This document shows positions 1 to 9,371 of a stretch of DNA of 64,000 bases, in pieces (position 1 is the stretch's first letter; each line of letters begins with the position of its first letter). Below the pieces are notes generated by a model. That model saw only the letters and a list, made by a program, of their open reading frames with translations. It made no database searches and was not told the origin of the DNA. The stretch is from Rhodococcus sp. 105337 (GTDB lineage: Bacteria; Actinomycetota; Actinomycetes; Mycobacteriales; Mycobacteriaceae), in the NCBI RefSeq assembly GCF_012844225.1, contig NZ_JABAGQ010000012.1:81941-145940 (forward strand), in the 5' to 3' direction. A program made the translations under genes and the position numbers.

Positions 1-343
1 GGGATTTCTCCGCCGTGAGCCGGTCGAACGCAGCGACGACCTCGTCGAGCGTTTCCTGCAGACCCGGGTACCGCTTGATCAGCCCTTTGACGTGTTGCCG
101 GTGGGCGGTGGAGTGCTGGCCTTCCTGGTACATGAAGGCATTGGCTTCCTCGACCACCTTCGGGTCGGCGATCCGGTGCACGACCTCCTGGACCATGTTC
201 ACGATCATCTTCTCGAAGCCGATCGCGAGGAACGACACCGCGTTGGCCATGCTCGAGAAGGCCGGGTTCTCCTCGTTCCACAGGAATGGCACGTCGTAGT
301 CCGCGAATGCGAAGCGCATCTTCCGGACCTGCAGGTTCGTCAT
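1..343 (-). CDS. Predicted metal-dependent hydrolase, PF10118 family (partial)
   Basis: Only the N-terminal 114 codons lie in the window; the gene runs off the left edge. Reading leftwards from ATG at 343, the protein has an aromatic start (FADYDVPFLWN), a PAFSSMANAVSFL stretch and the EEANAFMYQEGQHSTAH segment. These resemble the conserved Trp/Asn and the Glu/His-rich putative metal ligands of the PF10118 (COG3687) predicted metal-dependent hydrolases, which are probably integral or membrane-associated. The real substrate of this family is unknown. The gene is divergent from the TetR regulator that starts at 572, so that regulator is a reasonable candidate to control it. Family assignment is by motif memory. 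Confidence 0.75.
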   Translation of the reverse strand, partial: MTNLQVRKMRFAFADYDVPFLWNEENPAFSSMANAVSFLAIGFEKMIVNMVQEVVHRIADPKVVEEANAFMYQEGQHSTAHRQHVKGLIKRYPGLQETLDEVVAAFDRLTAEKS

Positions 344-425
344 CGTGGCGCTACCTCGTCTCATGCCGGCCCTGGGAGGCCGGGCGGGTGGGGCCCCGGG
401 TGACGAGGCCTCGGTTCGGCGTGAC

Positions 426-451
426 CATACATCAGTGCGCTCATTTGTATG
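426..451. promoter_or_regulatory. Candidate operator between PF10118 gene and TetR gene
   Basis: Inverted arms CATACA (426-431) and TGTATG (446-451) are separated by 14 nt, in an AT-rich island inside a GC-rich divergent intergenic region. Position and symmetry suit an operator for the TetR regulator downstream. This is inference only; the arms are short and could be chance. Confidence 0.3.
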
Positions 452-571
452 ATAGGAATCCCGGCGCCGATGCGGAAGGCCCCGCGACGCGCACACGGGC
501 CCGGTGTGCGGACGTGCGCCGTGTTACCGTCGGGTTCTTGTTGCAGGTCGTGGTACCCGAGGAAGCAGATT

Positions 572-1204
572 GTGGCGCGGAGACGTGGGTGGGGCGGGCG
601 TCCTCCCGTCGACGACGAGGAGGCCACGCAGCGGATAGTCGCGGCGGCGGTCGAGCTGATCGCGCAGTCCGGAGCCGAAATCAGCATCGCCGATGTGGCT
701 CAGTCGCTGGGGGTCATCCGCCAGACGGTGTACCGGTACTTTCCCGGCGCCGACGCGCTGATGCGCGCGGCGGCGATCGCGTCGGTCGAAGGATTCCTGG
801 ATCGGCTGGCCGACGAAGTGAGCGGCATCGGTGATCCGGCGGACGCGATGGTCGCGGGGGTCGTGTTCACGCTCGCGGAAGTCCGTCGCACCCCGCACCT
901 GGGCATTCTGCTGTCGAGTACGTATTCGGACCCGCATCCGGAAGTGATCGCGTCGGGTGAGGCGCGCGCCTTCGGCATGACCATGATCCGGCGGTTCGAC
1001 GTCGACTGGGAGAGCTACGGCTACGACGACGAGTCGCTCGGCGAACTGGTCGAATTCGTCCTGCGGACGATGCAGTCGTTCTTCGTCTCCCCGGGGGATC
1101 CTCCGCGCAGCGACGACGAACTGCGCCGATATCTGCGCCGGTGGATGGGTACCGCGATCCTCGCGCAAAAAGCTCCTGGGGTTGCACCCGTCGATGTGAC
1201 CTAG
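572..1204 (+). CDS. TetR/AcrR family transcriptional regulator
   Basis: About 210 aa from GTG 572, which is preceded by GAGGAAG at a good ribosome-binding distance. Longer in-frame starts upstream would add an unusual Arg/Cys-rich extension that does not look like a TetR N-terminus. The helix-turn-helix is clear: an ATQRIVAAAVELIAQSG helix is followed by ISIADVAQSLGVIRQTVYRYF. The remaining roughly 150 residues are a helical ligand-binding and dimerisation domain with no recognisable effector signature. It is divergent from the PF10118 hydrolase, with an AT-rich inverted repeat between them, and 141 nt upstream of an epoxide-hydrolase-like gene, so it may control either or both. Effector unknown. 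Confidence 0.88.
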   Translation: MARRRGWGGRPPVDDEEATQRIVAAAVELIAQSGAEISIADVAQSLGVIRQTVYRYFPGADALMRAAAIASVEGFLDRLADEVSGIGDPADAMVAGVVFTLAEVRRTPHLGILLSSTYSDPHPEVIASGEARAFGMTMIRRFDVDWESYGYDDESLGELVEFVLRTMQSFFVSPGDPPRSDDELRRYLRRWMGTAILAQKAPGVAPVDVT

Positions 1205-1345
1205 GTAACATCGGTCTTGCGAATCGAGCCGGAGACGTCCGCGGACGACAGAGAAGTGCTCGTGAAGCAGAGATCCGGCCCGGTACACGCGAGAGCGGAA
1301 CCGGGCCGAACCCCTGTCGGGGGGCCTGCGACGAAAGGGAACAGG

Positions 1346-2191
1346 GTGGGGGAACGCATCACGACCGTCGTCCACAACGGATTGACGTTCGACATCCGGG
1401 ACGACGGACCGATCGACGGCGAACGTGTCGTACTGCTCCACGGGTTCCCGCAGGATTCACGATCGTGGGACGGCGTGGCCGCGTGGCTGCACGAGGCCGG
1501 ATACCGCACCTTCGCGCCGGACCAGCGCGGGTATTCACCGGGCGCGCGTCCGGCCCGTCGCCGCGACTACCGGATTCCCCTGCTCGTCGGGGATGCCGTC
1601 GCGATCATCGAGCAGGTCGGCGACGGGTCGCCCGTCCACCTCGTCGGGCACGACTGGGGTGCGATAGTCGCGTGGGGAGTAGCTGCCCAGCACCCGGACC
1701 TCGTGCGGTCCCTCACCGCAGTGTCGGTGCCCCACCCCGCGGCGTTCCTTCGCGCGTTCGCCACGAGCACCCAGTTGTTCAAGTCCTGGTACATGCTCGC
1801 ATTCCAGATGCCGTGGGTCCCGGAACTCCTGCTGAGCAACGAGTCGGTCGGACGCTTCGTTCTGAGCCGGTCGGGCCAGCCCGACGCTGCGGTGACGCGC
1901 GACGCGGCCCGTCTTGCCGACCGATCCGCGGTGCGCGGTGGGGTGAACTGGTACCGGGCGATGCCGTGGAGCGATCCCAAAGCGACGCTCGAGTCCGTCA
2001 CGGTGCCCACGCTCATGGTGTGGAGCGACGGTGACGTCGCCGTCGGGCCCGCCGGGGTCGAGGCCACGCCGCGCTACGTCTCCGGTCCGTACCGGTCGGA
2101 GACGCTCGCCGGCGTCAGCCATTGGATACCGGACGAAGTCCCCGACGAACTCGCGCGCCTGGTCGTCGAGCACGCCTCCGCCCACAGCTGA
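1346..2191 (+). CDS. Alpha/beta hydrolase, epoxide hydrolase / haloalkane dehalogenase type
   Basis: 281 aa from GTG 1346, preceded by GAAAGGGAAC; extending the frame back to 1217 adds a low-complexity leader with no homology signal. The oxyanion-hole motif HGFP lies at residues 32-35. The nucleophile elbow GHDWG (101-105) has Asp103 as nucleophile, as in epoxide hydrolases and haloalkane dehalogenases rather than the Ser esterases. A WSDGDVAVG acid-loop region and a C-terminal GVSHW (His about 259) complete the triad. The enzyme is probably cytosolic, since there is no signal peptide. The lid region should carry the two Tyr of true epoxide hydrolases, which I did not assign with certainty. 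It converges on gatD with a 24-nt gap. Confidence 0.85.
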   Translation: MGERITTVVHNGLTFDIRDDGPIDGERVVLLHGFPQDSRSWDGVAAWLHEAGYRTFAPDQRGYSPGARPARRRDYRIPLLVGDAVAIIEQVGDGSPVHLVGHDWGAIVAWGVAAQHPDLVRSLTAVSVPHPAAFLRAFATSTQLFKSWYMLAFQMPWVPELLLSNESVGRFVLSRSGQPDAAVTRDAARLADRSAVRGGVNWYRAMPWSDPKATLESVTVPTLMVWSDGDVAVGPAGVEATPRYVSGPYRSETLAGVSHWIPDEVPDELARLVVEHASAHS

Positions 2192-2215
2192 CGGAGACGC
2201 TCTCTCGACGGAGTC

Positions 2216-2926
2216 CTAGGCGCGCAGGCGCTCGCGTCGCAGCAGGTCGACTTCCGGAAGATCGAGCGGCGGAAGTGAATTCACGCCGAGTGCCTGCGCG
2301 ATCAGGTGGTCGGCGAGTTCGGGATTGCGCGCCAGCACCGGTCCGTGCAGATAGGTGCCGATCACCGAACCCTGGACTGCTCCTTCGAATCCGTCGCCGA
2401 CACCGTTGCCGACGCCGCGGGACACGCGTCCCAGACCTGTCGCACTCGACCCGAGAGTTGTTCCGCCTCGGTGGTTCTCGAAGCCGGTCAGCGGCTGCGT
2501 GAGACCGCCGACGACGGGCTGTGTGACGATCTCCCCGATCGAACGGACCTCTTGCGGCGAGGTTGTCACGTCGAGGAGGCCGACACCGTCGACGCGTTCT
2601 CCCGACGAGGTCTCGTACCAGTGGCCGAGCACCTGGATGGCGGCGCAGATCGCGAGCACGGGTGCACCGCGCCCGGCGGCCTGCTGCAGACCCGGATAAC
2701 GCTGGAGATGCCGCGTGGCGAGTCGCTGCGCGGCATCTTCGGCTCCGCCGAGTGTGTACATGTCGAGCGACTCGGGCACCGGGTCGCTCAAACCGATCTC
2801 GATGACTTCGGCGTCATAGCCGCGCATGCGCAGGCGCTGCCGCAGCACGAGGGCGTTTCCGCCGTCGCCGTAGGTGCCCATGACGTCGGGCAGCACCAGC
2901 CCGATCCGAACGGTCGAGTCAGACAT
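2216..2926 (-). CDS. gatD: Lipid II isoglutaminyl synthase, glutaminase subunit GatD
   Basis: 236 aa. GatD is the glutaminase half of the MurT/GatD complex that amidates the alpha-carboxylate of D-Glu in lipid II, giving D-isoglutamine in the peptidoglycan stem. It is a class I (triad) amidotransferase of the CobB/CobQ-like type. The nucleophile is Cys94 in LAICAAIQVLGH, and the conserved His is in GTYLHGP (His194). These match the positions known for Staphylococcus aureus GatD (Cys94, His189). ATG 2926 has a near-perfect AGGAGG just upstream and overlaps the 3' end of murT by 8 nt, so the two are translationally coupled. The pair is expected to be essential in mycobacterial relatives. Confidence 0.93.
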   Translation of the reverse strand: MSDSTVRIGLVLPDVMGTYGDGGNALVLRQRLRMRGYDAEVIEIGLSDPVPESLDMYTLGGAEDAAQRLATRHLQRYPGLQQAAGRGAPVLAICAAIQVLGHWYETSSGERVDGVGLLDVTTSPQEVRSIGEIVTQPVVGGLTQPLTGFENHRGGTTLGSSATGLGRVSRGVGNGVGDGFEGAVQGSVIGTYLHGPVLARNPELADHLIAQALGVNSLPPLDLPEVDLLRRERLRA

Positions 2927-4172
2927 TGGCCGTCCTCCTGGAGATTTCGGTGTTGAGATCCCGGAACGCGGTGTAGTTGGCGAGCACCTCCACCCGCCCG
3001 GGCGGGCAGGAGGCGATGGCTTTCAGCGGGTCCGGAACGAGAGTGTGGTCGACGCCCGCGTAGGTGAGGCGCACCGCAAGGTCGGTGCCGCGCTCGCCCG
3101 CCGCGACCACCTGTACTCCCTCGAAGTGTTCGAAGCGCACATCCCACAGCCAGGACAGGTCTTCGCCGTCGGGCACCTGACCGTTGACGGCGATGACGAG
3201 TCCGTCGACGGTCGGATCGATCATCGACAGCGCTTCCTGCCAGCCCGCCGGGTTCTTGGCGAGCAGCATGTGGACGGAATGCGGGCCGACCTGGACGGTC
3301 TTGTACCGGCCCGCGACCTCGTCGACAACTGCTGCTGCGGCGACCGCGTCGGCAGGGTCGGCGCCCAACGCGACCGCGGCCGCGACCGCCTGGGCGGCGT
3401 TTCCGCGGTTGGCTTTGCCGGGCAGTGTCAGCTTCAACGGCAGCACAAGACCGTCGGGCCCGTACAAGTTGTCGTCGTCGACCCACCAATCAGGTTGGGG
3501 CCGAGCGAAATCGGATCCCGTGCTGTACCAGTGGACGCCCTCGCGGGCGATGGGTTCCCCGGTGCGGGGGCAGCTCACCGAATCGTTCGCCCATCCTGCG
3601 CCGGCGGCCACCCACACGACGTTGGGGTTGTCGTATGCGGCCGACGTGACGAGCACATCGTCGCAGTTGGCGATGATCACGGCCTCGGGGTGCCGCTGAA
3701 GACCCGCGCGTAGCTTGCGCTCGATCATGTTGATCTCGCCCACGCGGTCGAGCTGATCGCGGCTGAGATTGAGCAGGACTATCGCTTCGGGGGCGAGGGC
3801 GTCGGCCACGTGCGGGGTGTGAAGCTCGTCGACCTCGATCGCGGCGAGAGGCGCGCCGAGATCGGAGGCGAGGGCCGCCACGATGCCCGCGTCCATATTC
3901 GCGCCGTCCGCCTGCGTGACGGTCTTGTCGATCGTCTCCAGGGCGGCGGCGGTCATCCGCGTCGTGGTCGACTTGCCGTTGGTGCCGGTGACGAGCACCG
4001 TGCGGCGCCCGTGACCGACCTGCTTCATCAGCGTCGGCTCGATCTTCAGGGCGATGAGCCCGCCGATCATCGACCCCTTGCCGCGTCCGGCCTTCTGGGA
4101 CGCCCAGGCGGCAGCTTTCGCGGCGCGCAGGGCGAACCGGCCGCGCGCGGTGATTTCAGTGCTAGTTCCCAC
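2919..4172 (-). CDS. murT: Lipid II isoglutaminyl synthase, Mur-ligase-like subunit MurT
   Basis: 417 aa from GTG 4172. MurT is the ATP-dependent ligase half of the lipid II amidating complex and is a Mur ligase homologue with a C-terminal DUF1727 domain. The P-loop GTNGKST spans residues 63-69, and the Mur-type EVDELHTPHV and NLSRDQLDR motifs follow. In Firmicute MurT a four-cysteine zinc ribbon is inserted in the central domain. Here only Cys201 remains in the corresponding segment (SCPRTGEPIAREGVHWYSTG), so the ribbon has apparently lost its metal site. The C-terminal ALKAIASCPPGRVEVLANYTAF region is typical DUF1727. It lies in an operon with gatD (8-nt overlap). Confidence 0.93.
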   Translation of the reverse strand: MGTSTEITARGRFALRAAKAAAWASQKAGRGKGSMIGGLIALKIEPTLMKQVGHGRRTVLVTGTNGKSTTTRMTAAALETIDKTVTQADGANMDAGIVAALASDLGAPLAAIEVDELHTPHVADALAPEAIVLLNLSRDQLDRVGEINMIERKLRAGLQRHPEAVIIANCDDVLVTSAAYDNPNVVWVAAGAGWANDSVSCPRTGEPIAREGVHWYSTGSDFARPQPDWWVDDDNLYGPDGLVLPLKLTLPGKANRGNAAQAVAAAVALGADPADAVAAAAVVDEVAGRYKTVQVGPHSVHMLLAKNPAGWQEALSMIDPTVDGLVIAVNGQVPDGEDLSWLWDVRFEHFEGVQVVAAGERGTDLAVRLTYAGVDHTLVPDPLKAIASCPPGRVEVLANYTAFRDLNTEISRRTANV

Positions 4173-5080
4173 GTCGGCGAGTGTTCCACAGGCCCGGGAG
4201 CGGCGCTCCGCCGACTCGGTGCCACCTGGGCAGCCAGTGCCCCTGCGATGACGACGGCACCTCCGAGCAGGGTCAGGAGAGCCGGCTCCTCACCCAACGC
4301 GAGTCCCGCTGCCGCGAATCCCACGATCGGCACCATCAGCGAGAGCGGAGCGACGGTGCTCGCCGGATAACGCGACATCAGCGCTACATAGATGCCGTTA
4401 CCGACGATCGTGGCGAGCAGGACGATGTAGGTCAGACCGGCAAGCGCGAGCGCTCCGTCGGCCGTCGTGAACGCGGTGCCGAGGGTGGCCCACGCCGACG
4501 GACCCTCGACGACCCACGACACGGCGAGCAACGGAAGGACCGGGACGACGCACATCCACAGCATCAGGCGCATCGGTTCGCGCGACGCGGCCTTGCGCGT
4601 CGCAATGTTGCCGATCGCCCACGACAGCCCGGCGAGCAACGCGAGCATCATCGGGACCAGGCTCGCGTCGGCGGCGCCGTGTGCGAATGCGACCACCACC
4701 ATCCCGGCGACGGCGGTGAGTACGCCGGCGATCCGAATGCCGCCGAGCCGCTCGCGCAACAGCACTGCACCCAGCACGACCGTCAGCGGCGCCGAGGCTT
4801 GGAGAACCAGCGAAGCCAGGCCGGTGGGCAACCCGGATTCCATGGCCCAGAACAGGAATGCGAATTGTCCGAACCCGAAACCGGCACCGTAGAGCACGAG
4901 CCACCGCAGGGGCACCACGGGTCGCGGTACGAACAGCACCACGGGAATCGCGATCACGGCGAAGCGGAGTGCTCCGAAGAAGAACGGTGGGAAATGGTCG
5001 AGCCCGACCCGGATGGCAAGAAAATTGCAGCCCCAGAGAACGACCACGGTGAGAGCGAGAAGGCGGTCGCGGGGAGTCAT
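4067..5080 (-). CDS. EamA/DMT-family transporter (RhaT/YdcZ-like exporter)
   Basis: About 337 aa from ATG 5080. It shows the ten alternating hydrophobic helices and the internal duplication of EamA drug/metabolite transporters: MTPRDRLLALTVVVLWGCNF at the start, and second-half motifs such as SWAIGNIATRKA and LMVPIVGFAAAGLALGEEP. The family exports amino acids or other small metabolites; the substrate here is unknown. The hydrophobic core ends near GALAAQVAPS, and the last 45 or so residues are a low-complexity, Pro/Arg-rich tail that overlaps murT by 106 nt in another frame. The tail may be non-conserved read-through. The gene is divergent from a LysR regulator, a classic exporter-regulator pair. 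The in-frame region upstream of 5080 reads antisense to the LysR gene and is not coding. Confidence 0.85.
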   Translation of the reverse strand: MTPRDRLLALTVVVLWGCNFLAIRVGLDHFPPFFFGALRFAVIAIPVVLFVPRPVVPLRWLVLYGAGFGFGQFAFLFWAMESGLPTGLASLVLQASAPLTVVLGAVLLRERLGGIRIAGVLTAVAGMVVVAFAHGAADASLVPMMLALLAGLSWAIGNIATRKAASREPMRLMLWMCVVPVLPLLAVSWVVEGPSAWATLGTAFTTADGALALAGLTYIVLLATIVGNGIYVALMSRYPASTVAPLSLMVPIVGFAAAGLALGEEPALLTLLGGAVVIAGALAAQVAPSRRSAAPGPVEHSPTWELALKSPRAAGSPCAPRKLPPGRPRRPDAARGR

Positions 5081-5152
5081 ACGGATATTGTTCGCAGGAA
5101 GAAACGTCCAGAACAATCGAATCTTTCCGAACGCTACATTTAGAATATCTTC

Positions 5153-6052
5153 ATGGATGTCGCGAGATTGAGGATCCTGCGCGAACTCGCAGACCGTGAG
5201 ACCGTCGCCGCCACCGCAACGGCACTGTCGATGACACCGTCTGCTGTGTCGCAGCAGCTCAAGATCCTCGCGCGCGAAGCGGGCGTGCCACTGCTCGAAC
5301 CCGACGGCCGGCGCCTGCGATTCACCGACGCGGGCAGGGCCCTCGTGCTGCGCGCCGACGAGGTCGTCGACGCGCTCGAACGGGCCGATGCAGAAATGGC
5401 GGCCTACCGGCAGTCGCCGACCGGCCGGGTCCGCGTGGCGGTGTTCCCGTCGGGAGCCGCGTTGCTGCTCCCTGCCGTCCTCGCGTCGGCAACCGCGCTC
5501 GGTGTCGAACTCGACGTCAGCGACGAGGACGCGCCCGCGTCCGCAGTGCCGGGGCTCCTCGCCGACTACGACGTGGTACTCACCCACCGCGACGAGCGCG
5601 GCGCGCCGCTCACCGCGCCGCGGGTGGTCGTCGATGCGCTCATGCGGGAGCCGATCGATATCGTGCTCGCACCCGGACACCGCCTGGCGGCACGTTCCGA
5701 GGTGCGACTCGACGACCTCGCCGGGGAGAGCTGGATCAGCGTGCGGGGCGGTTTTCCGGTCGACGACGTCCTACTGTCCGTCGCGGCCGTCACGGGGATA
5801 CGGCCACGGGTCATACACCGCATCAACGACTTCCGCGTGATCGAGGAATTGGTTGTCGCGGGTCGTGGTGTGGCTCTCCTGCCACGGTATTCGATCCTGA
5901 ATCCACGGCTGGAGCGGCGTCCGCTGGCCGGGGTTCGCGCGGGACGGATCTACGACCTGGTGACCCGGCCGGGTGCGGAACGGCGACCCGCCGTCGCTGC
6001 GGTGATGGAGAGCTTTCGTGCCGCAGCGGCGGCGGTACTCGGATCGCAGTGA
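5153..6052 (+). CDS. LysR-family transcriptional regulator
   Basis: 299 aa, the standard LysR length. The N-terminal winged HTH is intact (ATATALSMTPSAVSQQLKILAREAGVPLLEPDGRRLRFTDAG, residues about 18-60), and a periplasmic-binding-like effector domain covers about 90-295. The gene is divergent from the EamA transporter, with only 72 bp between the start codons, so it most likely activates the exporter in response to the exported metabolite, as ArgP/LysG-type regulators do. The sequence TAGAAT sits just before the ATG, suggesting a very short or absent leader. It converges on a SHOCT membrane protein. Confidence 0.9.
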   Translation: MDVARLRILRELADRETVAATATALSMTPSAVSQQLKILAREAGVPLLEPDGRRLRFTDAGRALVLRADEVVDALERADAEMAAYRQSPTGRVRVAVFPSGAALLLPAVLASATALGVELDVSDEDAPASAVPGLLADYDVVLTHRDERGAPLTAPRVVVDALMREPIDIVLAPGHRLAARSEVRLDDLAGESWISVRGGFPVDDVLLSVAAVTGIRPRVIHRINDFRVIEELVVAGRGVALLPRYSILNPRLERRPLAGVRAGRIYDLVTRPGAERRPAVAAVMESFRAAAAAVLGSQ

Positions 6053-6080
6053 ACCGGCATCGTTTTCGAACGGAAGCGAC

Positions 6081-6455
6081 TCAGGCGAGGGCTTTCGACT
6101 TCAGCACCCGGTACTCGTCCTCGTCGATCGTGCCGGCGTCCAGCAGCGCCTTCGCGTCGGCGATCTGGTCGGCCGGGGACTTGCCCGCGACCTCGCGGAT
6201 GTAGTTGTCCTGCGCGGATTTGATCTGCGCGGCCTCTCGCGCCGACCGCTCGGCCATACCGCGACCGTGGACCACCAGGTACACCAGGCCGGTGAGCAGC
6301 GGGAAGATGAAAAGGAATACGATCCAGATCGCCTTCACCCATCCGGACTGGTCGCGGTTGGCGAACAGATCACTGATGATCAGCCACAGCATGATCAGAT
6401 ACGCGATGAACGCGAAGCACACGATGATGTACCACATGATGTCCCAGAACTCCAC
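6081..6455 (-). CDS. Small membrane protein with PLDc_N-like helices and SHOCT domain
   Basis: 124 aa from GTG 6455. Two transmembrane helices (residues about 5-27 and 37-62) form the phospholipase-D-nuclease-N-terminal-like membrane module. A charged linker follows and then a C-terminal SHOCT domain (SPADQIADAKALLDAGTIDEDEYRVLKSKAL, about 93-123), a short two-helix module found at protein termini. Proteins of this architecture are widespread in actinobacteria and have no assigned biochemical role. It follows leuA on the same strand, but a strong terminator-like hairpin (6513-6559) separates them, so it is probably a separate unit. Confidence 0.85.
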   Translation of the reverse strand: MEFWDIMWYIIVCFAFIAYLIMLWLIISDLFANRDQSGWVKAIWIVFLFIFPLLTGLVYLVVHGRGMAERSAREAAQIKSAQDNYIREVAGKSPADQIADAKALLDAGTIDEDEYRVLKSKALA

Positions 6456-6512
6456 GGCGATCCCCTTACTCGTAGGACGAGCTCAGTGGTCCGGGGATGC
6501 GTACCGAACCGA

Positions 6513-6559
6513 CCACGCGGCGGTACCCCGGGAACTTCCCGCAGAGTACCGCCGCGTGG
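6513..6559 (-). terminator. Terminator-like hairpin after leuA
   Basis: Perfect 14-bp arms CCACGCGGCGGTAC (6513-6526) and GTACCGCCGCGTGG (6546-6559) lie 31 nt past the leuA stop codon. There is no long T tract, as is usual for high-GC actinobacterial terminators. The loop holds a smaller GGGAA/TTCCC repeat. Confidence 0.7.
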
Positions 6560-6589
6560 GTCGGGACATCGGCCGAATCGGCCGACTGA

Positions 6590-8540
<1,951 letters not shown>

Positions 8541-8577
8541 ACGCCACGACACTTCATTGCACCGCCGGCCCCCGCTT

Positions 8578-8604
8578 TGTCCGAAAGGGCTCCGATTGTT
8601 CGTC
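8578..8604 (+). promoter_or_regulatory. Candidate ECF42-type promoter
   Basis: TGTCCGAA (8578-8585) and CGTC (8601-8604) are spaced 15 nt apart upstream of the YCII gene. ECF42 sigma factors are reported to recognise a TGTCGA-like -35 and a CGTC-like -10 before their cognate DGPF-protein genes. The -35 here carries one extra C. An 8-bp hairpin (8613-8633) lies between this site and the Shine-Dalgarno. Confidence 0.35.
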
Positions 8605-8654
8605 GTCTTTGCAAAGGGGCTTCCCGCCCCTTTCCGAGACGAGAGGATAGCGAG

Positions 8655-9359
8655 ATGAAGTACTTGGCGTTGCTGGCGGAACCGGAAAGCGGGCCCGCCT
8701 CCATCCCGGGCACCCCGGAGTTCGAGGAATCGGTGGCGCATCATGCGGTCTTCGACGCGTACGCCGGTCCGGCGATCGTCGGCGGCGGTGCGCTGCATCC
8801 GGTGGCCGAAGCGGCGACCGTCAGGAACACCGGCGGCACCCCGCTGGTGACGGACGGTCCGTTCGCCGAGTCGAACGAGGTCGTCGGCGGGTTCTACATC
8901 TTCGAGGCGGACGATGTCGATGCCGCACTCGACCTTGTGCGCCGGATTCCCGACATGGACAACGGCTACATCGAGTTGTGGCCGATGGTGGAGTGGTTCT
9001 CCACGCCGCGCAGCGCCGGATGCTGGCTCGCACTGCTGCGCGAACCCGCCGGCGGCGCGGACGATCCGGGTACCCCGGCCTGGGACGAGGGTGCGGCCGC
9101 GCACGCCCGATTCACGGAAGCGGCCGGCTCGGCGGTGCGCGCGGGAGGAGCACTCCGCCCCCCGGCCTCGGCGACCACGGTTCGCACGAAGGGCGGCGAG
9201 GTGATGCTGACGGACGGGCCGTTCTCCGAATCCACCGAGATCGCCAACGGCCTGTACGTGTTGTCCGCGCCCGATCGCGCCACCGCAGTGGGACTCGCGC
9301 TGCAGATCCCGGTGGGCCCCCGGGGATGCGTCGAACTACGCCGCATGGTCGACGAGTAG
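8655..9359 (+). CDS. Tandem YCII-domain (DGPF) protein
   Basis: 234 aa from ATG 8655 (GAGAGGATAG upstream). It is two fused YCII-related / DGPF domains, residues 1-113 and about 116-234. Each carries a ThrAspGlyProPhe motif (TDGPFAESNE and TDGPFSESTE), a GGAL segment and a terminal strand of the ferredoxin-like fold. Single-domain DGPF proteins are the usual genomic partners of ECF42 sigma factors and, by family knowledge, are positively regulated by them. They resemble YciI hydrolases but their reaction is unknown. Here the two copies are one polypeptide, 12 nt upstream of the sigma gene, so they are almost certainly co-transcribed. Confidence 0.88.
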   Translation: MKYLALLAEPESGPASIPGTPEFEESVAHHAVFDAYAGPAIVGGGALHPVAEAATVRNTGGTPLVTDGPFAESNEVVGGFYIFEADDVDAALDLVRRIPDMDNGYIELWPMVEWFSTPRSAGCWLALLREPAGGADDPGTPAWDEGAAAHARFTEAAGSAVRAGGALRPPASATTVRTKGGEVMLTDGPFSESTEIANGLYVLSAPDRATAVGLALQIPVGPRGCVELRRMVDE

Positions 9360-9371
9360 CGGAGTGGCCGC

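Noticed and set aside
524..1441. Long open frame on the minus strand over the TetR gene
   Set aside because: Antisense to a clear TetR coding sequence; Arg/Asp/His-rich composition typical of a shadow frame in high-GC DNA.
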